In this document: piece after piece, positions 1 through 6,504 of the stretch
How positions within the stretch are numbered: the stretch's first letter is position 1
Layout of the letters: every line of letters starts with the position of its first letter
Assembly (NCBI GenBank): GCA_013813615.1
Contig: JACCRJ010000111.1
Location: 1-6,504, forward strand
DNA: 6,504 nucleotides
Origin: Lautropia sp.
Lineage (GTDB): Bacteria > Pseudomonadota > Gammaproteobacteria > Burkholderiales > Burkholderiaceae_E
Direction: 5' to 3'
The notes under the pieces: model-generated
Seen by the model: only the letters and a program-made list of their open reading frames with translations
What the model was told of the DNA's origin: nothing
Database searches by the model: none
Position numbers and translations under genes: made by a program

Positions 1-245
<245 letters not shown>

Positions 246-249
<4 letters not shown>

Positions 250-1181
250 GACACGATGATGCGTACTGGTGCCAGCACGCAGGTTGATTCGGTGGAAGGG
301 GTGCTGCGGCCGAGCCCGATCAGTCGGCCGCCGCAGTGCACGGCAATCTTCGGTGTCGGCTCGGCATCGATGTGGGCGGGCCCAGCGGCGGCGGTCGTGC
401 TGCCGGTGGCGACCAGCAGCGCCTGGCCCTGACAGAACTGCGCCGCCGCAGCTTCGGGCAGCACGATCGACGGCCAGTCCGATACCAGCGCCTCCAGACC
501 CACCAGCTGCCGGTGGCGCTCCGCTGCCGGCATCCCGGCCAGGGTGTCCAGGGCGACGGCGGACCGCACCGAGAAGCGGCCGACCACGGTCCGGCGCAGG
601 GCGCTGAGATGCGCGCCGCAGCCCAACGCTTCGCCGATGTCGCGGGCCAGCGAGCGGATGTAGGTCCCCTTGCTGCAGGCGACCCGCAGCGAAAGACCGG
701 GCTCGTCGCCTGCCTGCCGCCCGAGCAGCTGCAGCTCATGGATGACGACCTGCCGCGGCGCGGCCTGCACCGGGTTGCCGTCCCGCGCGTATCGGTAGAG
801 CGCCTTGCCGGCCACCTTGAGCGCGCAATAGACCGGCGGAACCTGCACGATGCGGCCGCGAAACCGCGCCAGCACCGCATCCAGCTGCGCCTCGGTGAAA
901 TCAACTCGTGCGGTGCTCACGATCTCGCCTTCGGTGTCGTCGGTGGTGGTGACCTGGCCCAGCCGCAGGACCGCCTCGTACGCCTTGTCGCCTTCCAGTG
1001 CAGATTCGGCCAGCTTGCAGGCCTCGCCGAACATCACCGGCAGCAGCCCGTCGGCCATGGGATCCAGGGTGCCGCCATGGCCGCCCTTGTCGGCGTCGAG
1101 AAGACGGCGCGCCTGCTGCAAGGCTGCGTTGGAGGACAGGCCGCGAGGCTTGTCCAGCAGCAGGAGTCCGTGGACCTTCAA
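246..1181 (-). CDS. truB: tRNA pseudouridine(55) synthase TruB
   Basis: TruB isomerises U55 in the T-loop of most elongator tRNAs to pseudouridine and also acts as a tRNA-folding chaperone. The 311-residue protein matches the family along its length. It has the N-terminal [14 protein letters not shown], motif [18 protein letters not shown] with catalytic Asp40 (D48 in E. coli), Tyr68 in [10 protein letters not shown] (Y76 in E. coli), [38 protein letters not shown], and a C-terminal PUA-like region ending in RLIGLGRS...[13 protein letters not shown] in place of GHTG is also known in other TruB proteins. The only in-frame start near the conserved region is the TTG at 1181-1179, with AGGG 7 nt upstream (1192-1189). 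That makes the protein about 8 residues shorter at the N-terminus than E. coli TruB. It follows rbfA after 35 nt, and its TGA overlaps the typA ATG. The start is less certain than the identity. Confidence 0.95.
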
Positions 1182-1207
1182 CGGCCCGCCCTGGTCATCG
1201 ACAGTTG
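1178..1207 (-). other. Short ORF ahead of truB whose stop overlaps the truB TTG start
   Basis: An ATG at 1207-1205, and another in the same frame at 1198-1196, open a tiny reading frame [10 protein letters not shown]. It ends at TGA 1180-1178, overlapping the proposed truB TTG start (1181-1179) as TTGA. MTRAGR resembles the start of many TruB proteins. The piece may therefore be the real TruB N-terminus, put out of frame by loss of one base in the GC-rich run before the TTG, or a small leader coupled to truB. Neither ATG has a strong Shine-Dalgarno sequence. It is unlikely to be an independent gene. Confidence 0.4.
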
Positions 1208-1216
1208 CATGTAAGA

Positions 1217-1603
1217 CTACTGATCCTGGTCCGACGAGCGAAGCGCGTTGGCCTTGTCGATGAGCTGGCTCAGGGCCATGCCGCGCTCGGTGGAGCGGTC
1301 GTGGGCGAAGCGGATCTCCGGCGTGGTGTGGATGCGCACCCGCCGGCCGATCAGCGAACGGATGTAGCCGGCGGCTGCACGCAGTCCCTCGAGGGTGGAC
1401 TCGACTGTCTCCGGATCGTCCGGCAGCACCGAGAACCAGACCGTGGCGTAAGCGTAGTCGGCGGTCAGGTCCACCGAGGTCACGGTAACCATCCCGAGCC
1501 GCGGATCCTTGACTTCCGCACGGATGATCTCGGCCAGTTCCTGGTGGAGCTGTTCCGTGACCCTGATTGCCCTGCCGGGGGCCGATCCCGCCTTGCGTCG
1601 CAT
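1217..1603 (-). CDS. rbfA: 30S ribosome-binding factor RbfA
   Basis: RbfA is a small KH-fold protein that binds the immature 30S subunit near the 5' helix of 16S rRNA, helps its final processing and is needed for cold adaptation. The 128-residue product is of normal length (about 133 in E. coli). It shows the family signature in order: RAIRVTEQLHQELAEIIRAEVKDPRLGMVTVTSVDLTADYAYATVWFSVL, the helix around AAGYIRSLIGRRVRIHTTPEIRF, and the conserved HDRSTERGMALSQLIDKA. The start is the ATG at 1603-1601, with AGGGG (1616-1612) 8 nt upstream. The frame stays open further upstream into infB, but that part has no RbfA-like sequence. The gap is 35 nt to infB upstream and 35 nt to truB downstream. RimP, encoded by the first gene of this window, acts in the same 30S maturation pathway. 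Confidence 0.96.
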   Translation of the reverse strand: MRRKAGSAPGRAIRVTEQLHQELAEIIRAEVKDPRLGMVTVTSVDLTADYAYATVWFSVLPDDPETVESTLEGLRAAAGYIRSLIGRRVRIHTTPEIRFAHDRSTERGMALSQLIDKANALRSSDQDQ

Positions 1604-1638
1604 AGTACCCGCCCCTGTCCCGCCCGACCGCGCGGCGC

Positions 1639-4521
1639 CTAGGACGCGGCCGCAGTGGCCGGAGCCAGGGTTCTGGCCACTTCCTTGACCTCGAAGGCCT
1701 CCAGCTGGTCGCCCACCTGGATGTCGCCGTAGCCGGCCAGCGCCAGTCCGCATTCGAAGCCTTCCTTCACCTCGCGGACGTCGTCCTTGAAGCGCTTGAG
1801 GGATTCCAGACGGCCGGTCCAGACCACTACCGACTCGCGCAACAGGCGGATCTCGGAATCCCGCCTGACCGTGCCTTCCGTGACGCGGCAACCGGCAACC
1901 GTGCCGACCTTGCTGACCTTGAACACCTGCCGGATCTCAACGAGCCCCAGGATGGTTTCCTTGCGCTCCGGCGACAGCATGCCTTCCATCGCCGACTTCA
2001 CGTCGTCGACGGCGTCGTAGATGATGTTGTAGTAGCGGATGTCGACGCCGTTGGCTTCGGCCATCTTGCGGGCAGCCTGGTCGGCGCGGACGTTGAAGCC
2101 GATGATGACCGCCTTGGAGGCAACCGCCAGGTTGACGTCGCTTTCGGTGATCCCGCCGACCTGGCCGTGCACGATCGCCACCCTGATCTCGTCGTTGGAC
2201 AGCTTGAGCATCGCCTGGCTGAGCGCCTCCTGCGAGCCCTGCACATCGGCCTTGACGATCAGCGCCAGCGTCTTGACCTCGTCTTCGCCCGCCGTGTCGA
2301 ACATGTTTTCCAGCTTCGCCGCCTGCTGGCGCGCCAGCTTGACGTCGCGGAACTTGCCCTGCCGGAACAGCGCGATTTCCCGCGCCTTGCGCTCGTCCGG
2401 CAACGCGATGACTTCCTCGCCCGCTTGCGGCACTTCGTTCAGGCCCTGGATCTCCACCGGGATCGACGGGGTCGCCTCGTCGATCGGCTTGCCCGCCTCG
2501 TCCAGCATCGCCCGCACACGGCCGTAGGTGGAGCCGACCAGCAGCGTGTCGCCACGGCGCAGGGTGCCGGACTGCACCAGCACGGTAGCCACCGGGCCAC
2601 GGCCCTTGTCGAGGCGCGCCTCGATGACCAGGCCCTTGGCAGCCGACTTGACCGGCGCCTTCAACTCCAGCACCTCCGCCTGCAGCAGCACGTTCTCCAG
2701 CAGGTCGTCGATGCCCTCGCCGGTCTTGGCGGACACGCCCACGAAAGGCACGTCCCCGCCGTACTCCTCCGGCACCACGCTCTGGGCCACCAGTTCCTGG
2801 CGCACGCGGTCGAGGTTGGCTTCGGGCTTGTCGATCTTGTTCATCGCCACGACGATCGGCACCCCGGCGGCCTTCGCATGGGCAATGGCTTCCTTGGTCT
2901 GCGGCATCACGCCGTCGTCGGCAGCGACGACCAGGATCACGATGTCGGTGGCTTTGGCACCGCGTGCGCGCATCGCGGTGAACGCGGCGTGGCCGGGCGT
3001 GTCCAGGAAGGTCACGACCCCGCGCGGCGTCTCGACGTGATACGCGCCGATGTGCTGAGTGATGCCACCCGCCTCCCCGGCGGCCACCTTGGCACGCCGG
3101 ATGTGGTCGAGCAGCGAGGTCTTGCCGTGGTCGACGTGGCCCATCACCGTCACGACCGGCGGCCGTGGCATGGCTGGCTCGTCGACGCTCTCGGTGCTGA
3201 CGTCCTCCAGCATCGCTTCCGGATCGTCCAGTTTCGCGGCGATGGCCTTGTGGCCCATCTCCTCGACCAGGATCATGGCCGTTTCCTGGTCCAGTACCTG
3301 GTTGATCGTGACCATCTGGCCCAGCTTCATCAGGTACTTGATGACTTCAGTGGCCTTGATCGACATCTTGTGCGACAGGTCCGCGACGGTGATCGTCTCC
3401 GGCACGTGCACCTCGCGCACCACCTGTTCGGCTGCCGGCTGCTGACTCATCATCGGCCGGCCGGTATGGCGGTCGCCAGGGCGCCGCGGCCCGCGGGCGC
3501 CACGCCAGCCGGTATTGGCGCCGGCGTCGCCACGGGTCTTGATCTGGCGGCGTTTGGCGGCCTCTTCCTGCCAGGTCGACGACAGCTTCTCGGACTTGAC
3601 ATGCTTGCGCTGGCCGGCCGCATCGGCGGCGGCAGCTCCTGGTGCTGCCGCCTCGCCGCCGGCGCCAACGGCGGGCTTGTGCAGCGTGCCTGAGCGCCTT
3701 GCAGCGGCGGTGGCATCCAGCGGCTTGGCCACCGCCTCTGCCGGAGCCGCAACCGGCTCGGGCACCGGCGGCGGCGGACGGCGACTCGCACTCATCATGC
3801 GGTTGATGGCCGCGACTTCGTCCTCGGCCTTGCGGCGGGCCGCGGTGGAAATGTCTGCGGCTTCCTTCGCCCGGCGGGCGGCGTCGGTGGCGGCGTTGAC
3901 GATAGCCTGGGCGGCCTGCTCGGCAGCCTGCTGCTGCTTCTTCGTACCCTCCGTATGGAGCTTGGAGAGCCGCTCCTGCTCGAGGCGAGCTTCCCCCTCA
4001 CGCTGGACGGCTTCCGCGGCGGCTTCGATCTCACGTTGGCGGTCGCGCTCGAGTCGCTCGGTCTTCTCGCGAAGATCCTTGCCCTGGCGCTCGATCAGAT
4101 CGCGCTGGCGGCGGTCTTCTTCCTCTCGCAACCGGCGCTGCTCTTCATCTATGACCGAGCTTGCCGAGATGACCGGCAGCGGCACCGCGACCGGCTCCGG
4201 CGCGGGCACAGCCTCCGGCGCATCGCGCTTCACGAAGACGCGCTTCTTGCGGACCTCGACCTGGATGGTGCGCGCCTTGCCGGTGGCGTCGGCCTGCTTG
4301 ATCTCGGACGTCTGCTTGCGAACGACCGTGATCTTCTGTTTCTTGCTCTCGCTTCCGCCGTGCGCTGCCCGCAGCGCCGTCAGCAGCTGTTCCTTGTCCG
4401 ACTCCGAAAGGGAGTCGGCGGCTGACGCCTTGTCGACGCCGGCGGCGCGGAGCTGCTCGAGCAGCACCTCAGCCGGCACTTTCAATTCCGCAGCAAATGT
4501 CTCAACGTTCGTACTGGCCAT
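1639..4521 (-). CDS. infB: Translation initiation factor IF2
   Basis: IF2 is the GTPase that places fMet-tRNA on the 30S P-site and promotes joining of the 50S subunit. The 960-residue product has the full architecture. An N-terminal IF2 subdomain (about 1-50, [27 protein letters not shown]) is followed by a basic segment (about 60-100), a charged helical stretch rich in E/R/Q/A (about 125-240), and a Pro/Ala/Gly linker. A second N-terminal domain starts near 375 ([27 protein letters not shown]). The G domain has GHVDHGKT at 461-468, [17 protein letters not shown] at 507-511, NKID at 561-564 and SAK at 597-599. Domains 2 to 4 follow and end in [10 protein letters not shown]. The start is the ATG at 4521-4519, with AAGGA (4531-4527) 5 nt upstream. 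An earlier in-frame start at 4554 lacks this support. E. coli IF2 has 890 residues; the extra length is in the linker, as usual in betaproteobacteria. The stop is 35 nt before rbfA. Confidence 0.98.
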   Translation of the reverse strand: MASTNVETFAAELKVPAEVLLEQLRAAGVDKASAADSLSESDKEQLLTALRAAHGGSESKKQKITVVRKQTSEIKQADATGKARTIQVEVRKKRVFVKRDAPEAVPAPEPVAVPLPVISASSVIDEEQRRLREEEDRRQRDLIERQGKDLREKTERLERDRQREIEAAAEAVQREGEARLEQERLSKLHTEGTKKQQQAAEQAAQAIVNAATDAARRAKEAADISTAARRKAEDEVAAINRMMSASRRPPPPVPEPVAAPAEAVAKPLDATAAARRSGTLHKPAVGAGGEAAAPGAAAADAAGQRKHVKSEKLSSTWQEEAAKRRQIKTRGDAGANTGWRGARGPRRPGDRHTGRPMMSQQPAAEQVVREVHVPETITVADLSHKMSIKATEVIKYLMKLGQMVTINQVLDQETAMILVEEMGHKAIAAKLDDPEAMLEDVSTESVDEPAMPRPPVVTVMGHVDHGKTSLLDHIRRAKVAAGEAGGITQHIGAYHVETPRGVVTFLDTPGHAAFTAMRARGAKATDIVILVVAADDGVMPQTKEAIAHAKAAGVPIVVAMNKIDKPEANLDRVRQELVAQSVVPEEYGGDVPFVGVSAKTGEGIDDLLENVLLQAEVLELKAPVKSAAKGLVIEARLDKGRGPVATVLVQSGTLRRGDTLLVGSTYGRVRAMLDEAGKPIDEATPSIPVEIQGLNEVPQAGEEVIALPDERKAREIALFRQGKFRDVKLARQQAAKLENMFDTAGEDEVKTLALIVKADVQGSQEALSQAMLKLSNDEIRVAIVHGQVGGITESDVNLAVASKAVIIGFNVRADQAARKMAEANGVDIRYYNIIYDAVDDVKSAMEGMLSPERKETILGLVEIRQVFKVSKVGTVAGCRVTEGTVRRDSEIRLLRESVVVWTGRLESLKRFKDDVREVKEGFECGLALAGYGDIQVGDQLEAFEVKEVARTLAPATAAAS
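3800..4149 (-). other. Charged helical linker of IF2
   Basis: Residues about 125-241 of IF2 are dominated by E, R, K, Q and A with few prolines, for example [19 protein letters not shown] and later [19 protein letters not shown]. They should form a long single helix or coiled coil. This lies between the N-terminal subdomain and the Pro/Ala-rich linker and is known to vary greatly in length and sequence between species. No catalytic role is expected. It gives long open frames on the opposite strand that are not genes. Confidence 0.7.
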
Positions 4522-4629
4522 TAGGTTCCTTCCGCTACCGCCGACTTCCGACAAATCACGCGCACATTCCTGTCCCGAGCCACCACCGGCAAACCGGTCC
4601 GATCAGGCGTTCTCGCCCCAGAACGCCGA
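4522..4629 (-). other. nusA-infB intergenic spacer (108 nt)
   Basis: This is the longest non-coding stretch in the window. On the minus strand it starts with the second copy of the duplicated nusA end, then a short hairpin (ACCGG, loop TTTG, CCGGT; plus-strand 4585-4598), then about 50 nt without recognised elements, and last the infB Shine-Dalgarno sequence AAGGA at 4531-4527. I see no promoter-like pair of boxes and no GC hairpin followed by a T run, so read-through from nusA to infB is expected. Confidence 0.75.
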
Positions 4630-4652
4630 TCAGGCGTTCTCGCCTTCGAACC
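4599..4652. repeat. Tandem 27-bp duplication of the nusA 3' end (2 copies)
   Basis: Bases 4599-4625 and 4626-4652 are adjacent 27-bp units that agree at 23 of 27 positions. The first 19 bases (ccgatcaggcgttctcgcc) are identical. The right-hand unit contains the last codons and the TGA of nusA; the left-hand unit lies just after the stop. As 27 is a multiple of three, the copy stays in frame. Reading past the TGA gives SAFWGENA and then another TGA, echoing the real C-terminus FEGENA. A small duplication that moved or doubled the stop region is the simplest origin. Confidence 0.9.
4606..4640 (-). promoter_or_regulatory. Two mutually exclusive hairpins at the nusA stop codon
   Basis: The 8-mer agaacgcc at 4620-4627 is the exact reverse complement of ggcgttct at both 4633-4640 and 4606-4613. 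In the mRNA the middle segment can therefore pair with the upstream copy (8 bp, 5-nt loop that includes the nusA UGA) or with the downstream copy (8 bp, 6-nt loop GGGGCG). No U tract follows, so it does not look like an intrinsic terminator. It may slow ribosomes or nucleases at the nusA-infB boundary, or may have no function and be a by-product of the duplication. Confidence 0.5.
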
Positions 4653-6117
4653 AGTGCGCCCGCGCCTTCATGATCAGATCCTTTGCGCGCTGCTCGTCCA
4701 TCTGGGTTGCTTCCACCAGCTCGTCCACGGCGAGTTCCGCCAGCTCGTCCCGCGTATGCACGTTCGCGTCCGCAAGCTTGGCGGCCAGGTCCCGGTCCAT
4801 GCCGTCCAGGGAAAGCAGGTCCTCGGTGGTGGTGTTGAGCTTTTCCTCGTTGGCGATCGCCTGCGTCAGCAGTACGTTTCGCGCCCGCTCGCGCAGCTCG
4901 TTGACGGTGCCTTCGTCGAAGGCCTCGATCTCGAGCATCTCGGTGATCGGCACGTAGGCGATCTCCTCCAGCCCGGTGAAGCCTTCGTCGATCAGGATGT
5001 CCGCCACTTCGGCGTCCACGTCCAGCTGGTCCATGAAGTTCTTCTGGATCACGGCCCGCTCGTCATGCTGCTTCTGCTCGCTTTCCTCGGCCGACATGAG
5101 GTTGATCTGCCAGCCGGTGAGCTCCGAAGCCAGCCGTACGTTGCGCCCGCCGGTGCCGATTGCCAGGGCGAGGTTGTCCTCGTCGACGACGACGTCCATG
5201 GCGTGGCGTTCCTCATCCACCAGGATCGACGAAACGTTGGCCGGTGCGAGCGCGCCGATGACGAACTGCGCAGGATCCTCGGACCAGAGCACGATGTCCA
5301 CCCGCTCGCCAGCGAGTTCCTGCGTCACCGCCTGCACGCGCGAGCCGCGCACCCCGACGCAGGTGCCGATCGGATCGATCCGGCGGTCGGTGGTGAAGAC
5401 GGCAATCTTGGCGCGCACGCCCGCGTCGCGGGCGGCGGCCTTGATCTGCAGCAGGCCCTGTTCGATCTCCGGCACTTCCAGCTCGAACAGCTTCATGATG
5501 AATTCCGGCGCCGTCCGCGACAGGAACAGCTGCGGACCGCGGCCTTCGCGGTTGATCTTCGAGACCCATGCGCGCACCCGGTCGCCGTTTCGCAGGTTCT
5601 CCTTCGGGATCATCTGGTCGCGCGGCAGCCGGGCCTCGATACGGCCCGATTCGATCACCGCGCCTTCGCGGTCGATCCGCTTCACCGTCCCGGACAGCAG
5701 CGAATCGCCGCGCGCCAGGAAGTCGTTGATGATCTGGTCGCGCTCGGCGTCGCGGATCTTCTGCAGGATCACCTGCTTGGCCGCCTGCGCGCCGATCCTG
5801 CCGAACTCGACCGGCTCGAGTTCTTCCTCGATGAAGTCGCCCACCTGGATGTCCGCGATCTGCTTGCGCGCTTCCGCATGGATGATCTGCAGATCGTGGT
5901 CTTCCAGTTCACCATCAGGGACAACCAGCCAGCGGCGGAAGGTCTCGTACTCGCCGTTGGTGCGATCGATGGCCACCCGCACGTCGACCTCGTCCTTGTA
6001 GCGCTTCTTGGTAGCCGACGCGAGCGCGCTTTCCAGCGCGCCGAACACAACGTCGCGCGCGACGTTCTTCTCGCGGGCCAACGCGTCCACCATCAGCAAC
6101 AACTCACGACCCTGCAT
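4630..6117 (-). CDS. nusA: Transcription termination/antitermination factor NusA
   Basis: NusA binds RNA polymerase and nascent RNA, promotes pausing and hairpin termination, and takes part in antitermination of rRNA operons. The 495-residue product equals E. coli NusA in length and aligns from end to end. The N-terminal polymerase-binding domain (about 1-125) includes [17 protein letters not shown] and TFRRWLVV. An S1 domain (about 135-200) begins at [15 protein letters not shown]1 has [19 protein letters not shown] near residue 256. KH2 has the GxxG-type loop [12 protein letters not shown] from residue 320. Two C-terminal acidic helical repeats follow (about 360-425 and 435-490, with [17 protein letters not shown]), the type that contacts the polymerase alpha subunit or lambda N in gammaproteobacteria. 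The start is the ATG at 6117-6115, with AGGGGA at 6130-6125. It lies 11 nt after rimP. Its 3' end is duplicated beyond the stop codon. Confidence 0.98.
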   Translation of the reverse strand: MQGRELLLMVDALAREKNVARDVVFGALESALASATKKRYKDEVDVRVAIDRTNGEYETFRRWLVVPDGELEDHDLQIIHAEARKQIADIQVGDFIEEELEPVEFGRIGAQAAKQVILQKIRDAERDQIINDFLARGDSLLSGTVKRIDREGAVIESGRIEARLPRDQMIPKENLRNGDRVRAWVSKINREGRGPQLFLSRTAPEFIMKLFELEVPEIEQGLLQIKAAARDAGVRAKIAVFTTDRRIDPIGTCVGVRGSRVQAVTQELAGERVDIVLWSEDPAQFVIGALAPANVSSILVDEERHAMDVVVDEDNLALAIGTGGRNVRLASELTGWQINLMSAEESEQKQHDERAVIQKNFMDQLDVDAEVADILIDEGFTGLEEIAYVPITEMLEIEAFDEGTVNELRERARNVLLTQAIANEEKLNTTTEDLLSLDGMDRDLAAKLADANVHTRDELAELAVDELVEATQMDEQRAKDLIMKARAHWFEGENA

Positions 6118-6124
6118 AACAGCA

Positions 6125-6131
6125 TCCCCTA
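6125..6131 (-). promoter_or_regulatory. nusA Shine-Dalgarno sequence overlapping the rimP stop
   Basis: On the minus strand TAGGGGA holds both the rimP stop TAG (6131-6129) and the purine-rich AGGGGA, 7 nt ahead of the nusA ATG. Ribosomes ending rimP would cover the nusA ribosome-binding site. This suggests coupled translation and supports the chosen nusA start. Confidence 0.75.
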
Positions 6132-6504
6132 GAAAACAAGCTTCGGCACCAGCCGGGCCTTCTCTATCTGATCCAATGAAAATTCCAGCCGCTGACCGTG
6201 CGGCTGATCTTCAGTATCTGCGGCCGGCGCGGCCGCCTCGCCGCCTCGCGCAACCACCCCGGCCTTCGCGACCCCCTTGCCGCTCTTGCCGGTCTTGTCG
6301 GACCTGGCGCCTTTGAAACCCTTGGCACCGCCCTTGCCCGGCCTGCCGCCCGCCACCGCCGGCTCGTCCGACCAGAAGAGCACCCAGCGGTCCGCAGCCG
6401 GCGCACCCTCGGGCACACCTCCTGGCGCGCTCTCTGTCCCGCTCTTTGCGGAAGCCGCTGCCGCAGGCTCTGCCGAACTTCCTGCCGGAGCCCCTGCCGA
6501 GCCC
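6129..6504 (-). CDS. rimP: Ribosome maturation factor RimP, C-terminal part (5' end off window)
   Basis: RimP binds the free 30S subunit and assists its assembly. Only the last 124 residues are visible, and the frame is open to the right edge. The identity rests on the final strand and tail, [20 protein letters not shown], which matches the end of the C-terminal SH3-like domain (E. coli FALSNIQKANLVPHF), on the strand [11 protein letters not shown] as in Burkholderiales RimP, and on its place just before nusA. These two strands are separated and preceded by long low-complexity segments: 37 visible residues rich in A, S, G and P (6393-6504), and 55 residues (6195-6359) that begin rich in Gly and Lys and turn acidic near the end. 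The N-terminal domain and start codon are outside the window. An unusual fusion cannot be fully excluded from this fragment alone. Confidence 0.83.
   Translation of the reverse strand, partial: GSAGAPAGSSAEPAAAASAKSGTESAPGGVPEGAPAADRWVLFWSDEPAVAGGRPGKGGAKGFKGARSDKTGKSGKGVAKAGVVARGGEAAAPAADTEDQPHGQRLEFSLDQIEKARLVPKLVF

Noticed and set aside
1040..1080. TruB motif II substitutions (GHGG, PMADG) as a sign of lost activity
   Set aside because: The catalytic Asp and the surrounding GTLDP are intact, and GHGG occurs in other TruB proteins.
336..1214. Plus-strand open frame of 292 codons opposite truB
   Set aside because: It is antisense to well-conserved TruB motifs and has no domain of its own.
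1604..1891. Upstream extension of the rbfA frame into infB
   Set aside because: This part is out-of-frame infB sequence with no RbfA similarity. The ATG at 1603 has its own Shine-Dalgarno sequence and gives the normal family length.
2167..3693. Long plus-strand open frame (508 codons) opposite infB
   Set aside because: It lies entirely antisense to IF2, reads as low-information His/Leu/Arg/Asp-rich protein with no recognisable domain, and is expected from GC-rich codon use on the other strand.
3430..3810. Internal infB start codons for short IF2 forms, as in E. coli
   Set aside because: Met-Met pairs exist in the linker (near 3795-3800 and 3450), but neither has a convincing Shine-Dalgarno sequence, so I cannot support a second product.
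4522..4554. Earlier infB start adding 11 residues ([11 protein letters not shown])
   Set aside because: The ATG at 4521 has a good Shine-Dalgarno sequence (AAGGA, 5 nt away), and the IF2 family starts at MAS-type N-termini. The extra residues translate the ribosome-binding site itself.
4606..4640. Rho-independent terminator after nusA
   Set aside because: The stems are only 8 bp and no T run follows on the coding strand, so an intrinsic terminator is not supported.
4654..6132. Long plus-strand open frame (492 codons) opposite nusA
   Set aside because: It mirrors nusA almost exactly. Its length follows from the codon bias of the real gene, and the product resembles no family I know.

Overview
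The window holds part of one conserved translation and transcription operon. Every gene is on the minus strand, so transcription runs from the right edge to the left. The order is rimP (3' part only), nusA, infB, rbfA, truB, typA (5' part only). The composition is uniformly GC-rich. Several features point to a betaproteobacterium, probably Burkholderiales: truB is followed directly by typA/bipA rather than by rpsO-pnp, the IF2 sequence is of the beta type, NusA has the beta/gamma-type C-terminal repeats, and RimP has the WSDEP and [13 protein letters not shown] segments. This placement rests on remembered family resemblance, not on a search.

Layout from upstream to downstream. From 6504 to 6129 is the C-terminal end of RimP, a 30S maturation factor, here with long Ala/Gly/Lys/Ser-rich loops. 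nusA (6117-4630) starts 11 nt after rimP, and the rimP stop codon overlaps the nusA Shine-Dalgarno sequence. A 108-nt spacer (4522-4629) follows, including a tandem 27-bp duplication of the nusA 3' end and a set of alternative hairpins. infB (4521-1639) encodes full-length IF2. rbfA (1603-1217) and truB (1181-246) each follow after 35 nt. truB appears to start at a TTG that overlaps the stop of a tiny upstream ORF. typA (from 249 leftwards) overlaps truB by ATGA and is cut by the window edge.

The genes work together. NusA controls pausing and antitermination of RNA polymerase. IF2 brings initiator tRNA to the ribosome. RimP and RbfA mature the 30S subunit. TruB makes pseudouridine 55 in tRNA. 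TypA is a ribosome-associated GTPase used under stress and during subunit assembly. Tight spacing, overlapping signals and the absence of any recognisable promoter or terminator inside the window suggest a single transcript.

I found no new biological system; this is core housekeeping DNA. The points most worth a second look are local. The first 46 bases are an exact copy of the typA start region and break the TypA reading frame just after its GITI motif, which is either a rearrangement or, more likely, a contig-end artefact. The nusA stop region is duplicated in frame. RimP has expanded low-complexity loops. The truB start is unusual and may reflect a 1-nt frameshift.
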